A DNA stretch of 34,917 nt from Candidatus Reconcilbacillus cellulovorans (GTDB lineage: Bacteria > Bacillota > Bacilli > Paenibacillales > Reconciliibacillaceae): contig MOXJ01000035.1 of NCBI GenBank assembly GCA_002507565.1, forward strand, positions 1-34,917. Direction: 5' to 3'. Positions within the stretch are counted from its first letter, which is position 1. Every line of letters starts with the position of its first letter. A program made the translations under genes and the position numbers. Shown here one piece after another: positions 16,945 to 23,108 of the stretch. The notes beneath the pieces were generated by a model that was not told the DNA's origin, did not search any database, and saw only the letters and a list, made by a program, of their open reading frames with translations.

Positions 16945-17085
16945 TTGTGTTTGTTTATGGTTTTGGTAGAATGAAAGAGGGGCGGTTGTCGTCGATCCCC
17001 GGGGGTTTATGCCGTGTGAGCGATCGACGACAAAAATAAGGCGGTTTGGCAGTAGAAATGCCGGTGAGAACGGCATTTTGGTTTG
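16945..17085 (+). promoter_or_regulatory. CRISPR array 2 leader and promoter
   Basis: Promoter: TTGTGT (16945-16950), 16 bp, TAGAAT (16967-16972) with TGG making an extended -10. The conserved block 16986-17032 carries the 12-bp inverted repeat TTGTCGTCGATC (16986-16997) / GATCGACGACAA (17022-17033). A perfect 8-bp hairpin AAATGCCG (17056-17063) / CGGCATTT (17071-17078), followed by T-rich sequence, lies directly before the first repeat. It begins about 30 bp after the csm6 stop, so array 2 may also receive read-through from the cas operon. Confidence 0.72.
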
Positions 17086-17516
17086 GTTTTGACCCGTGCT
17101 AGAGGGGACGGAAACATCTACCATTTTTTACCTCCTTTTCCATCCTCTCCGCGTTTTGACCCGTGCTAGAGGGGACGGAAACAATGGGTTCGAAATGAGA
17201 TCGAAGAGGTGAATACTCGAGTTTTGACCCGTGCTAGAGGGGACGGAAACCGGACCAGAATTTCATACATCTCTGGTCCGACAAAATGTTTTGACCCGTG
17301 CTAGAGGGGACGGAAACTTGTTAGGTCTGGTGATCGCCAGACACTGGAAATAACGTTTTGACCCGTGCTAGAGGGGACGGAAACGATGAATCCTTGTACC
17401 CGATCGCGCTGGAAATGGTGGTTTTGACCCGTGCTAGAGGGGACGGAAACGGCGAGACAGGCAACGGCGGCCTCGAGATTCATATGGTTTTGACCCGTGC
17501 TAGAGGGGACAGAAAC
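17086..17516 (+). CRISPR. CRISPR array 2 (7 repeats, 6 spacers)
   Basis: The 30-bp repeat begins GTTTTGACCCGTGCTAGAGG and ends GGACGGAAAC, differing from array 1 only by CTAG for CAAG. Repeats start at 17086, 17153, 17221, 17288, 17355, 17421 and 17487; spacers are 36-38 bp. Only the last repeat has a change (GGACAGAAAC), as expected at the distal end. Spacer 3 (17251-17287) contains a perfect 9-bp inverted repeat CGGACCAGA/TCTGGTCCG, and spacer 4 (17318-17354) a 6-bp one GTCTGG/CCAGAC. Confidence 0.97.
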
Positions 17517-17888
17517 ATGATAACGATCCGGGTCTAGTTGTTCAGAAGACTGTTTTTGGCTCATTTGATTGAGAAATAAATTCAAAGAGATAAGGCGTCC
17601 TCATATAATCGGAGACGCTTAGGGTTAAGGCTAGCTGAAACTCTCTTCGCTCTTTTCTTGGGATGACAACTAACGCGAATGGGATGAGATTTGTCTGCGC
17701 TGTGAGTACAGGCGGAAAACCCGATCGGCGAAATCGCGATGCGGAGGTTTGCCCGGGGCAGGAGCAAATTCGAATGTGCGATAGACGGGGTAGAACTTAC
17801 GAAGGAAGTCGAAAGTAGGCGGCTGACGAAAGCCTGTCAAAATCCTGTCAATCAGAGGTTGTATCTAGAGACAGGGATGAATCAAATG
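17517..17888 (+). other. Stretch without a supported gene between array 2 and the tRNA cluster
   Basis: Short ORFs here have no convincing start or family. It holds two CCTGTCAA octamers 11 bp apart (17833-17840 and 17844-17851), about 70 bp from the tRNA-Leu 3' end. This may be debris of an integration event at the tRNA, but no integrase or duplicated tRNA end is visible. Confidence 0.3.
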
Positions 17889-17914
17889 AAAAAAGCCCGA
17901 TTTCTCGGGCTTTT
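17889..17914 (-). terminator. Rho-independent terminator of the tRNA Glu-Lys-Leu unit
   Basis: A perfect 10-bp stem AAAAGCCCGA (17891-17900) / TCGGGCTTTT (17905-17914) with a 4-base loop. On the minus strand the stem is followed by a run of T. It lies just past the 3' end of tRNA-Leu. Confidence 0.9.
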
Positions 17915-17920
17915 CGCGTA

Positions 17921-18004
17921 TGCGGTCGGTGGGACTTGAACCCACACGCCCTTACGGGCACTACCCCCTCAAGATAGCGTGTCTGCCAATTCCACCACGA
18001 CCGC
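17921..18004 (-). tRNA. tRNA-Leu (GAG)
   Basis: An 84-base class II tRNA. The acceptor stem GCGGTCG/CGACCGC pairs perfectly, with discriminator A. The anticodon arm CTATC-TTGAGGG-GGTAG gives anticodon GAG; the long variable arm (TGCCCGTAAGGGCG) and the T-arm GGGTTCAAGTCCC are clear. No CCA is encoded. It is the last gene of the Glu-Lys-Leu unit. Confidence 0.95.
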
Positions 18005-18015
18005 GTGGACGGCGA

Positions 18016-18088
18016 TGAGCCATGGAGGAATCGAACCTCCGACACCCTGATTAAAAGTCAGGTGCTCTACCTCCTGAGCTAATGGCTC
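18016..18088 (-). tRNA. tRNA-Lys (TTT)
   Basis: 73 bases, acceptor stem GAGCCAT/ATGGCTC, D-arm TAGCTCAGGAGGTAGAGCA, anticodon loop CTTTTAA (TTT) and T-arm GGAGGTTCGATTCCTCC. No encoded CCA. It lies 11 bases from tRNA-Leu. Confidence 0.96.
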
Positions 18089-18091
18089 CCA

Positions 18092-18163
18092 TGACCCGTA
18101 GGGGATTCGAACCCCTGTTACCTCCGTGAAAGGGAGGTGTCTTAACCACTTGACCAACGGGCC
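18092..18163 (-). tRNA. tRNA-Glu (TTC)
   Basis: 72 bases, acceptor stem GGCCCGT/ACGGGTC (one G-T pair), anticodon loop CTTTCAC (TTC), T-arm AGGGGTTCGAATCCCCT. No encoded CCA. It is the first tRNA behind the promoter at 18175-18203. Confidence 0.96.
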
Positions 18164-18174
18164 GCACGGGCGAT

Positions 18175-18203
18175 ATTATATCAGCTTTTCGGCCCGGAGG
18201 CAA
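18175..18203 (-). promoter_or_regulatory. Promoter of the tRNA Glu-Lys-Leu unit
   Basis: On the minus strand: -35 TTGCCT (18198-18203), 17 bp, perfect -10 TATAAT (18175-18180), 11 bp upstream of the tRNA-Glu 5' end. Confidence 0.7.
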
Positions 18204-18378
18204 GCGGTCGAACAACAGGCGAACGGCCGGCAAGCGATCGAACGCAATGTCGACGTTTTGTGCATTCGCACAAGCCGTTCTTCACACATCCGCGCACACC
18301 ATTTTCGCGCGTCTGCGGCCGCGCCCGGCGGACATGTCCGGCTCCCGAGAATCCGGTCGACGACGGACCACATACAGA

Positions 18379-18404
18379 GACCGCAGCGGCAATCGGCTGC
18401 GGTC
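18379..18404 (-). terminator. Possible terminator after tRNA-Ser (weak)
   Basis: A perfect 9-bp stem GACCGCAGC (18379-18387) / GCTGCGGTC (18396-18404) with an 8-base loop in the gap between tRNA-Ser and the next tRNA promoter. There is no good T-run (TCTGTATG follows), so it may be only an RNA-stabilising hairpin. The remainder of 18204-18442 shows no gene. Confidence 0.35.
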
Positions 18405-18442
18405 GTCCGAACACCGGTCCGGGTGATCCGCCCGGGCGCCGA

Positions 18443-18530
18443 CGGAGAGAGAGGGATTCGAACCCTCGCGCGCTGTTACACGCCTAACCCTTTAGCAAAG
18501 GGTCCCCTTCGGCCTCTTGGGTACCTCTCC
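18443..18530 (-). tRNA. tRNA-Ser (GCT)
   Basis: An 88-base class II tRNA: acceptor GGAGAGG paired with TCTCTCC, discriminator G, anticodon arm ACCCT-TTGCTAA-AGGGT (GCT), a long variable arm, and T-arm GAGGGTTCGAATCCCTC. No encoded CCA. It lies 18 bases from tRNA-Asn and probably shares its promoter. Confidence 0.95.
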
Positions 18531-18548
18531 AAAGGTTGAATAAAAAAG

Positions 18549-18621
18549 CTCCCCGAACAGGACTCGAACCTGTGACACCTCGGTTAACAGCCGAGTGCTC
18601 TACCGACTGAGCTATCGGGGA
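18549..18621 (-). tRNA. tRNA-Asn (GTT)
   Basis: 73 bases, acceptor TCCCCGA/TCGGGGA, discriminator G, D-arm TAGCTCAGTCGGTAGAGCA, anticodon loop CTGTTAA (GTT), T-arm ACAGGTTCGAGTCCTGT. No encoded CCA. Confidence 0.96.
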
Positions 18622-18632
18622 ACGCAAGTATT

Positions 18633-18662
18633 AATTTAGCACGGGCGGCCGTCGGAAGTCAA
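18633..18662 (-). promoter_or_regulatory. Promoter of tRNA-Asn/tRNA-Ser
   Basis: On the minus strand: -35 TTGACT (18657-18662), 18 bp, TAAATT (18633-18638) preceded by TGC (extended -10). It ends 11 bp before the tRNA-Asn 5' end and lies between sprT and the tRNA. Confidence 0.6.
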
Positions 18663-18680
18663 GAGGGGGAAGACAAATTT

Positions 18681-19217
18681 TTATCGGCGATTTTCCCGTC
18701 GGCGGTTTTTGCCGTGCCGGTCGGGCGGCCGAGGCGTTTCGCCGGCGTCCGTTGCGGGAGCGGAGGCGACGGTGCGAAGCGACAGCCGGCCGCCGCACCG
18801 GCCGCAGGCGTAGCGAGCCGGGTTCATTTTCCGGCGGCGCGGGTAACGCATGCCGCAGGAGCGGCATACCAGCTCGTACCGGTACGGCAGGCTGCGGCGC
18901 GGCGAGACCGACCTGCAATGGAGGCTGCCGCCCACGCGCTCCAGCAGCCGGCGGAAATCGGCGTCGCGGTGTCGGAAACCTTTCCTCTCAAGGTGAAGAT
19001 GGTAATGGCAAAGCTCGTGCTTGATGATCTTCTCGATTTCTTCGCGTCCGAACGCCAGGTAGTGTCGCCAGCTGATCTCGATGTGATGCGTGCGGGTGAA
19101 ATACCGGCCGCCGGTCGTCGTCAGGCGGCGGTTGAACACGGCGCGGTGACGGAACGGTTTGCCGAAGCAGTCGAGCGAAATGCGTTCTACCCACTGTTGC
19201 AGTTCCTCGTCGGTCAA
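18681..19217 (-). CDS. sprT: SprT-family zinc protein
   Basis: A 178-residue SprT-like protein. The metalloprotease-type zinc motif HELCH is at residues 67-71 (IIKHELCHYHLH), and a C-terminal zinc ribbon is formed by CRSCG and CGRCGG. The last ~30 residues are a basic, disordered tail. The Bacillus homologue (YdcK) has an unknown role; SprT-like domains elsewhere act in proteolysis of DNA-protein crosslinks. The start is TTG with AAGGA somewhat far upstream (about 13 bases), so the exact start is less sure. As in B. subtilis, sprT stands just upstream of a tRNA run starting with Asn-Ser-Glu. Confidence 0.88.
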   Translation of the reverse strand: MTDEELQQWVERISLDCFGKPFRHRAVFNRRLTTTGGRYFTRTHHIEISWRHYLAFGREEIEKIIKHELCHYHLHLERKGFRHRDADFRRLLERVGGSLHCRSVSPRRSLPYRYELVCRSCGMRYPRRRKMNPARYACGRCGGRLSLRTVASAPATDAGETPRPPDRHGKNRRRENRR

Positions 19218-19418
19218 ACGAAATCACCGGTCCTTTACGTTCCGATCGGTTGTGCTCAAAAGACTGCCGCAAACCTCCGCTCGGCGAGTCGCGATTGCCG
19301 CAAGCCCGCCGCGCGACGCGTCGGCGGCTCCCACCACGACTTGAAGCCGCCTGTCGTCTTCGTCTACACTGGTTCTGAAATCACGCGAAGTATACGGCGA
19401 AAAGGAGACGACACACCG

Positions 19419-19775
19419 ATGCCTGTGATGCGGTACCATATTTTTCAGATAGGGGAACGCCTCGAATTTGTCGAAATGCCGGCAGATTACGCGTACCAGC
19501 TGACAGCGCTGAACCGACGCCTGGAAAAAGAGATCGGCAAATTGACCGCGCCGAATGTGCCGCAGCTCGCCCGCATCGTCGCCGAGTGCGACAACCTCGA
19601 ACTGATCGACGATTCGCGGCGGATCGTCTCCGGCCTGGAATATGTCGAGCGGCTGGAGCGCGAATTCGCCGCCGTCCATGAGACCGCTTACCCTCTGATC
19701 TCGCTCTTGACGGAAATTCGCGCGCTTAAGGCACAGCTCGAGCATTGGCGCGAGGAAACCGGCGAAGACGGTTGA
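19419..19775 (+). CDS. Small helical protein of unknown function
   Basis: A 118-residue protein, mostly helical and charged (QLTALNRRLEKEIGKLTAPN; LEYVERLEREFAAVHETAYP), with likely short coiled coils and no signal peptide, membrane segment or metal motif. AAGGAG lies about 12 bases before ATG 19419; an ATG three codons later (19428) is a possible alternative. A longer frame extends upstream antisense to sprT and is not supported. I do not recognise a family. It is divergent from sprT and upstream of cmpA, so a link with sporulation is possible but only from position. Confidence 0.6.
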   Translation: MPVMRYHIFQIGERLEFVEMPADYAYQLTALNRRLEKEIGKLTAPNVPQLARIVAECDNLELIDDSRRIVSGLEYVERLEREFAAVHETAYPLISLLTEIRALKAQLEHWREETGEDG

Positions 19776-20000
19776 TCGCTCATCGATAGTCCGGCGGACG
19801 GCGCGGCGGCCTCCTTGGCGCGGCAACATGCTTTGTCTGCCGCATTTCGCATGAAGAAGTAGGACGACGTCGGAAAGAGCGAACTTGCGAAAGCGTACAC
19901 GCACCCGCTATCCTGACCACCATACAATAGTGACAGGTCAATCGGCCTTTCCCGAAGCGTTTGATTGCACGAGGAGAGGTGTCGGCGGGAGGGATCGGTC

Positions 20001-20159
20001 GTGCCGATCTGGCTTCGAAATCAGCTGAGCCGGGCTTTTTACCACAAAGATCGCCGACGGATTCGGCTGCTGAACGAATGCTGGTTTTTCTATCACGCCC
20101 GGCTCAGCGGCGCCGCCGACGGGAATGCCGTCAAAAGGCGCCGCAACCGTCGCGATTAG
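20001..20159 (+). CDS. cmpA: Cortex morphogenetic protein CmpA
   Basis: A 52-residue protein whose first ~33 residues (PIWLRNQLSRAFYHKDRRRI, then RLLNECWFFY) match CmpA of Bacillus, a 37-residue mother-cell protein that links spore coat and cortex assembly by helping ClpXP degrade SpoIVA. The GTG start at 20001 has GGGAGGG 7 bases upstream and gives the expected Met-Pro beginning; an in-frame TTG at 19965 would add 12 unrelated residues. The extra basic C-terminal tail (KRRRNRRD) is longer than in Bacillus. A CATACAAT box, like the -10 of sporulation sigma factors, lies 73 bp upstream, without a clear -35. Confidence 0.85.
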   Translation: MPIWLRNQLSRAFYHKDRRRIRLLNECWFFYHARLSGAADGNAVKRRRNRRD

Positions 20160-20168
20160 ACCGTGCGT

Positions 20169-20615
20169 TCAGGCGCTTTTCAGATTCAGGCGCAAGTCGC
20201 GGATGCGGCTTTCGTGTTCGAGTACGAGCATTGCCACGGTTGCCAGAATGTGCTCGTGGCGCTCGAGTCGCTGTTCGATCCGCTTGACGGTTTCGTTGAT
20301 TTCGAGGACGGCCTGCTGCACTTGGGCGACTTCCATTTCCAACCGTTCGACGCGTTGTTCAAGGCGGTCGAACCGCGCTTCGAGTTGATCGAGACGCGCT
20401 TCGAGGCGGTCGACCCGCATTTCGAGATGACCGATCCGCGCTTCGAGATTTTCGAGCCGGGCTTCCACGCGATCGAGTCGCTGCTCGACGTGTTCGAGGC
20501 GCTGCTCGAACCGGTCCATCCGCTGCTACAGAACGTCGAATCGCCGATGGATCGAGACGAGCGCCTCATCCAGCACCGACACGAACATCTCCCTCAACTC
20601 CGCCATTGAAAACAT
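20169..20615 (-). pseudogene. Coiled-coil protein gene interrupted by an in-frame TAG
   Basis: The minus-strand frame starts at ATG 20615 (GGAGG 9 bases upstream) with MFSMAELREMFVSVLDEALV and runs to an amber codon at 20526-20528 after HRRFDVL. It then continues in the same frame with QRMDRFEQRLEHVEQRLDRV and a long heptad repeat (R-L/F/V-x-x-L/V-E spacing) to 20169. A Glu codon GAG at the TAG position would restore the usual RFDVLEQR heptad, so a single G-to-T change is the simplest explanation. The region after the stop could be re-initiated at ATG 20519 (116 residues). The protein type (short N-terminal helix plus a trimeric-looking coiled coil) is common in GC-rich Paenibacillaceae, but the function is unknown. 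Confidence 0.65.
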
Positions 20616-20806
20616 CCCATCACTCCTCCGCGAGAGATAACACCATCATACCAAACAGACGTTCGAAAGTCAACATTTCCAATAGAGTTGCCATCGACCA
20701 TTCCAGCCGACATCATATCGCGGGCGACTACACATGACAAGCATCCAGTCGAGCGCCTCATTCGGGGCATACAATGTCGGCGAGATCACGCGAAGGGGTG
20801 AACCGC

Positions 20807-21046
20807 ATGCATCCGAAAGACTGCCATCCTCACGGCGAGTTTTGCTGTCCACCGGCAAGGGCGATCGTCGATCCGCCGGAATACGTGTACCGCGACTTTT
20901 TCCATCCGCAGATCGTGCCCGTGATTCATCCGGTGGAGATCATCAACCGGCATCATTGCGTTCCTGTTCCGCACCACATTTTCACCTTTACTTGCAAGGA
21001 CGTCTGCGTGTCTTCGGAAAAGAAACACCGCCGAGCCCGGGCGTAA
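20807..21046 (+). CDS. CotD-like spore coat protein
   Basis: A 79-residue His-, Pro- and Cys-rich protein. The pattern MHPKDCHPHGEFCCPP, then HPQIVPVIHPVEIINRHHCV and PHHIFTFTCKDVC, matches the inner spore coat protein CotD family (HPqivPviHP motif). CotD-type proteins are made in the mother cell and deposited in the coat. ATG 20807 has AAGGGGTG 7 bases upstream. A CATACAAT box (20768-20775) resembles a sigma-K -10 element 32 bp before the gene; the -35 is not clear. The gap 20616-20767 shows nothing else. Confidence 0.75.
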   Translation: MHPKDCHPHGEFCCPPARAIVDPPEYVYRDFFHPQIVPVIHPVEIINRHHCVPVPHHIFTFTCKDVCVSSEKKHRRARA

Positions 21047-21238
21047 AACGTCCGTGCCGGCGGCGCGGTGCCGACAGGCCGCCCCGGCGCCCGCAGACGC
21101 TGCGTGCCGACGCCGTCGGCGTCGGGCATCGTCGGGGCCAAAGGCCGCAGGCGTCCTCCGCGCGTCCGTACCCGGAAAACGGCGTCGGGCGACGGTTCGC
21201 TGAGACCTCATGTCGACCGAACCGTATGTTCCGGCGCC

Positions 21239-22081
21239 TTATCCTTTGATCGAGCCAGCCGTCATGCCCTCGACGATTTTTTCACTGAGCGCGAAATAGG
21301 CGACGAGCACGGGCAGGATACTGATCATGAGCGTCGCGCCGATCGCCCCCCAGTCGCGCATGTACTGGCCGGTGAAATTTTGGATGCCGACTGTAAGTGT
21401 TTTCCAGTGATCCGAACTGATGAACGTGTTGACAAAAATGAATTCGTTCCAATTATAAATCATGTTGATGATCGCTGCAGTCGTCGTAACGGAAGCGGTG
21501 ATCGGGAAAATGATCCGAAAAAATAGCCGATGAACGGAACAGCCGTCGATCACCGCGGACTCTTCCAGTTCGCGCGGCAACCGCATGTAGAAGCCGAGAA
21601 AAATCAGTACTGTCACCGGCAGATTAAACGCCGTGTAGCTGAGCACGAGCGACAGCGGATTGTCTTTCAGTCCGATCCGCGAAAACAGCCCGAACAGCGG
21701 AATAAGCGTCGAATGAACGGGAATCATCATACCGACCATAAACAGGCCGAGCGCCAGCGGGCGAAGTTTCCACCGCATGCGGGTCAGCGCGAACGTTGCA
21801 AGACCTGCAAGCAGTACCGTCAACACGACCGACGCGGCCGTGATCCAGACGCTGTTCAAAAAGTAAACGCGAATATTTCCTTTCGTCCAAACTTTCCAAT
21901 AATTTTCCCATCTCGGTTCTGTCGGCAGTGCAAACGGCGGGAGTTCGAACACTTCCTGGCTGTTTTTCAATGAAAACAGTAAAAGCCACACGAGCGGCAA
22001 CAGTTGCAGGACCGCCACCGCCGTCAGGATCAAGTAAAACAGGCTCCGCGCCGCTAGCCGCACCACGTTTTCCAGCGTCAA
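21239..22081 (-). CDS. Carbohydrate ABC transporter permease (MalG type)
   Basis: A 280-residue inner-membrane subunit of a sugar importer, with six likely membrane helices. The cytoplasmic EAA loop EESAVIDGCSVHRLFFRIIF, which contacts the ATPase, is at about two thirds of the length, and the C-terminus KIVEGMTAGSIKG is typical for the MalG/UgpE type. The start is TTG with a GGGG tract about 7 bases upstream. It lies 19 bp after the partner permease in the same operon. No ATPase is encoded nearby; such systems usually share a common MsmX/UgpC-type ATPase. Confidence 0.93.
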   Translation of the reverse strand: MTLENVVRLAARSLFYLILTAVAVLQLLPLVWLLLFSLKNSQEVFELPPFALPTEPRWENYWKVWTKGNIRVYFLNSVWITAASVVLTVLLAGLATFALTRMRWKLRPLALGLFMVGMMIPVHSTLIPLFGLFSRIGLKDNPLSLVLSYTAFNLPVTVLIFLGFYMRLPRELEESAVIDGCSVHRLFFRIIFPITASVTTTAAIINMIYNWNEFIFVNTFISSDHWKTLTVGIQNFTGQYMRDWGAIGATLMISILPVLVAYFALSEKIVEGMTAGSIKG

Positions 22082-22100
22082 AGCCGATCCCCCCGCGCCG

Positions 22101-22982
22101 TCAGGAATATTGCACCGTGTCGCGCGACGCCGTCGATTTGCGGATCGCCCACGTCGCCGCCAGGCAGATCAGCAGCAGGAAAAACGCGATCGCGCTTCCG
22201 TAGCCGAAGTCGAAACCGCGGAACGCCTTGCGGTACATGTAGGACGCCATCACTTCGCTCGCGCCGTTCGGACCTCCGTCGGTCATGACGTAGATCAGAT
22301 CGAAATATTTCAGTGAACCGACGACGGCGAGCACGACCGTCACCTTGAAGACTTCCGCGATGAGCGGGATGCGGATGCGGATCGCCGTCTGCCAGGCGTT
22401 CGCCCCGTCGATGCGCGCCGCTTCCAGCAGGTCGGACGGGATGTTTTTCAGGGCGGTGTAGTAAATCAAAATATAAAACCCGGCGTACTGCCAAAGAATC
22501 GGAGCAAACACGGCGTACAGCACGATATCCGGGTCGGCCAGCCAGTCGGGCGTGCGGGCGACGCCGAGCGATTCGAGCAGGCGGTTGAGAATGCCGTTAG
22601 AAGGATGGTACACTTTCAGCCACAATTGGGCGATTGCGACAGACGACAGCAGCATCGGAATGAGGTAAATTTTCCGAAACAGATTCGCGCCGCGAATGCG
22701 CGAGGCCAGCACGAGCGCCACGCCGAGATACAAAAACAGCGCGGCCGTTGAAAACACGGCCAGCAAAAACGAATGGTACGCGCTGTTCCAGAAAAGCGGA
22801 TCGCGGATCAGCCGGGCGTATTGGTCAAGTCCGACGAATTCCATCCGACCGATGCCGTCCCATTTCATCAGGCCGTAATAACCGGTCAGGACGATCGGTA
22901 CGTAGATCAGCACGAGCACGAGCGCCAATGCGGGCCAGACGTATAGGGCGACGACGGCCTTGTTGGACATCATGCGTTCCAT
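22101..22982 (-). CDS. Carbohydrate ABC transporter permease (MalF type)
   Basis: A 293-residue permease with about six helices, beginning with ALYVWPALALVLVLIYVPIV. The EAA loop is LLEAARIDGANAWQTAIRIR. It pairs with the downstream MalG-type subunit. I start it at ATG 22982, with GGAGGT 10 bases upstream; GTG 22994 would add four residues but overlaps the ribosome binding site. A TDGGPNGASEVMASYMYRKA segment is typical of the family. Substrate not determinable from sequence alone; YesM-type regulators next to such transporters usually accompany plant-polysaccharide oligosaccharides. Confidence 0.93.
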   Translation of the reverse strand: MERMMSNKAVVALYVWPALALVLVLIYVPIVLTGYYGLMKWDGIGRMEFVGLDQYARLIRDPLFWNSAYHSFLLAVFSTAALFLYLGVALVLASRIRGANLFRKIYLIPMLLSSVAIAQLWLKVYHPSNGILNRLLESLGVARTPDWLADPDIVLYAVFAPILWQYAGFYILIYYTALKNIPSDLLEAARIDGANAWQTAIRIRIPLIAEVFKVTVVLAVVGSLKYFDLIYVMTDGGPNGASEVMASYMYRKAFRGFDFGYGSAIAFFLLLICLAATWAIRKSTASRDTVQYS

Positions 22983-23108
22983 GGCGGACGACACCTCCGG
23001 TCGGCGGAAAGGTGGCGGTTATGCCGGCAAAGCCGGCCGGTCGCGTCCGATTCCGGACGAAAACCGGCCGGCGCCTGGCGTTTCACGATGTTTCCGGGCG
23101 GGAAGCGC

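Noticed and set aside
17739..17939. 66-codon plus-strand ORF running into the tRNA terminator
   Set aside because: It overlaps the minus-strand terminator and the tRNA-Leu 3' end and lacks a ribosome binding site.
17921..17950. Duplicated tRNA-Leu 3' end as an attachment site
   Set aside because: I looked for a second copy of the tRNA-Leu 3' sequence near tex, the Mrr gene and the arrays and saw none.
18204..18442. A plus-strand ORF of up to 137 codons across the tRNA gap
   Set aside because: It runs through tRNA-Ser in antisense and has no start signal or similarity.
20163..20609. 148-codon plus-strand ORF with a regular repeat (FEx.. type)
   Set aside because: The regularity is the mirror of the heptad repeat of the minus-strand coiled-coil gene; no start signal.
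21047..21238. GC-rich inverted repeat GACGCCG/CGGCGTC after the cotD-like gene
   Set aside because: The arms are separated by one base and no T-run follows, so neither a hairpin nor a terminator is supported.
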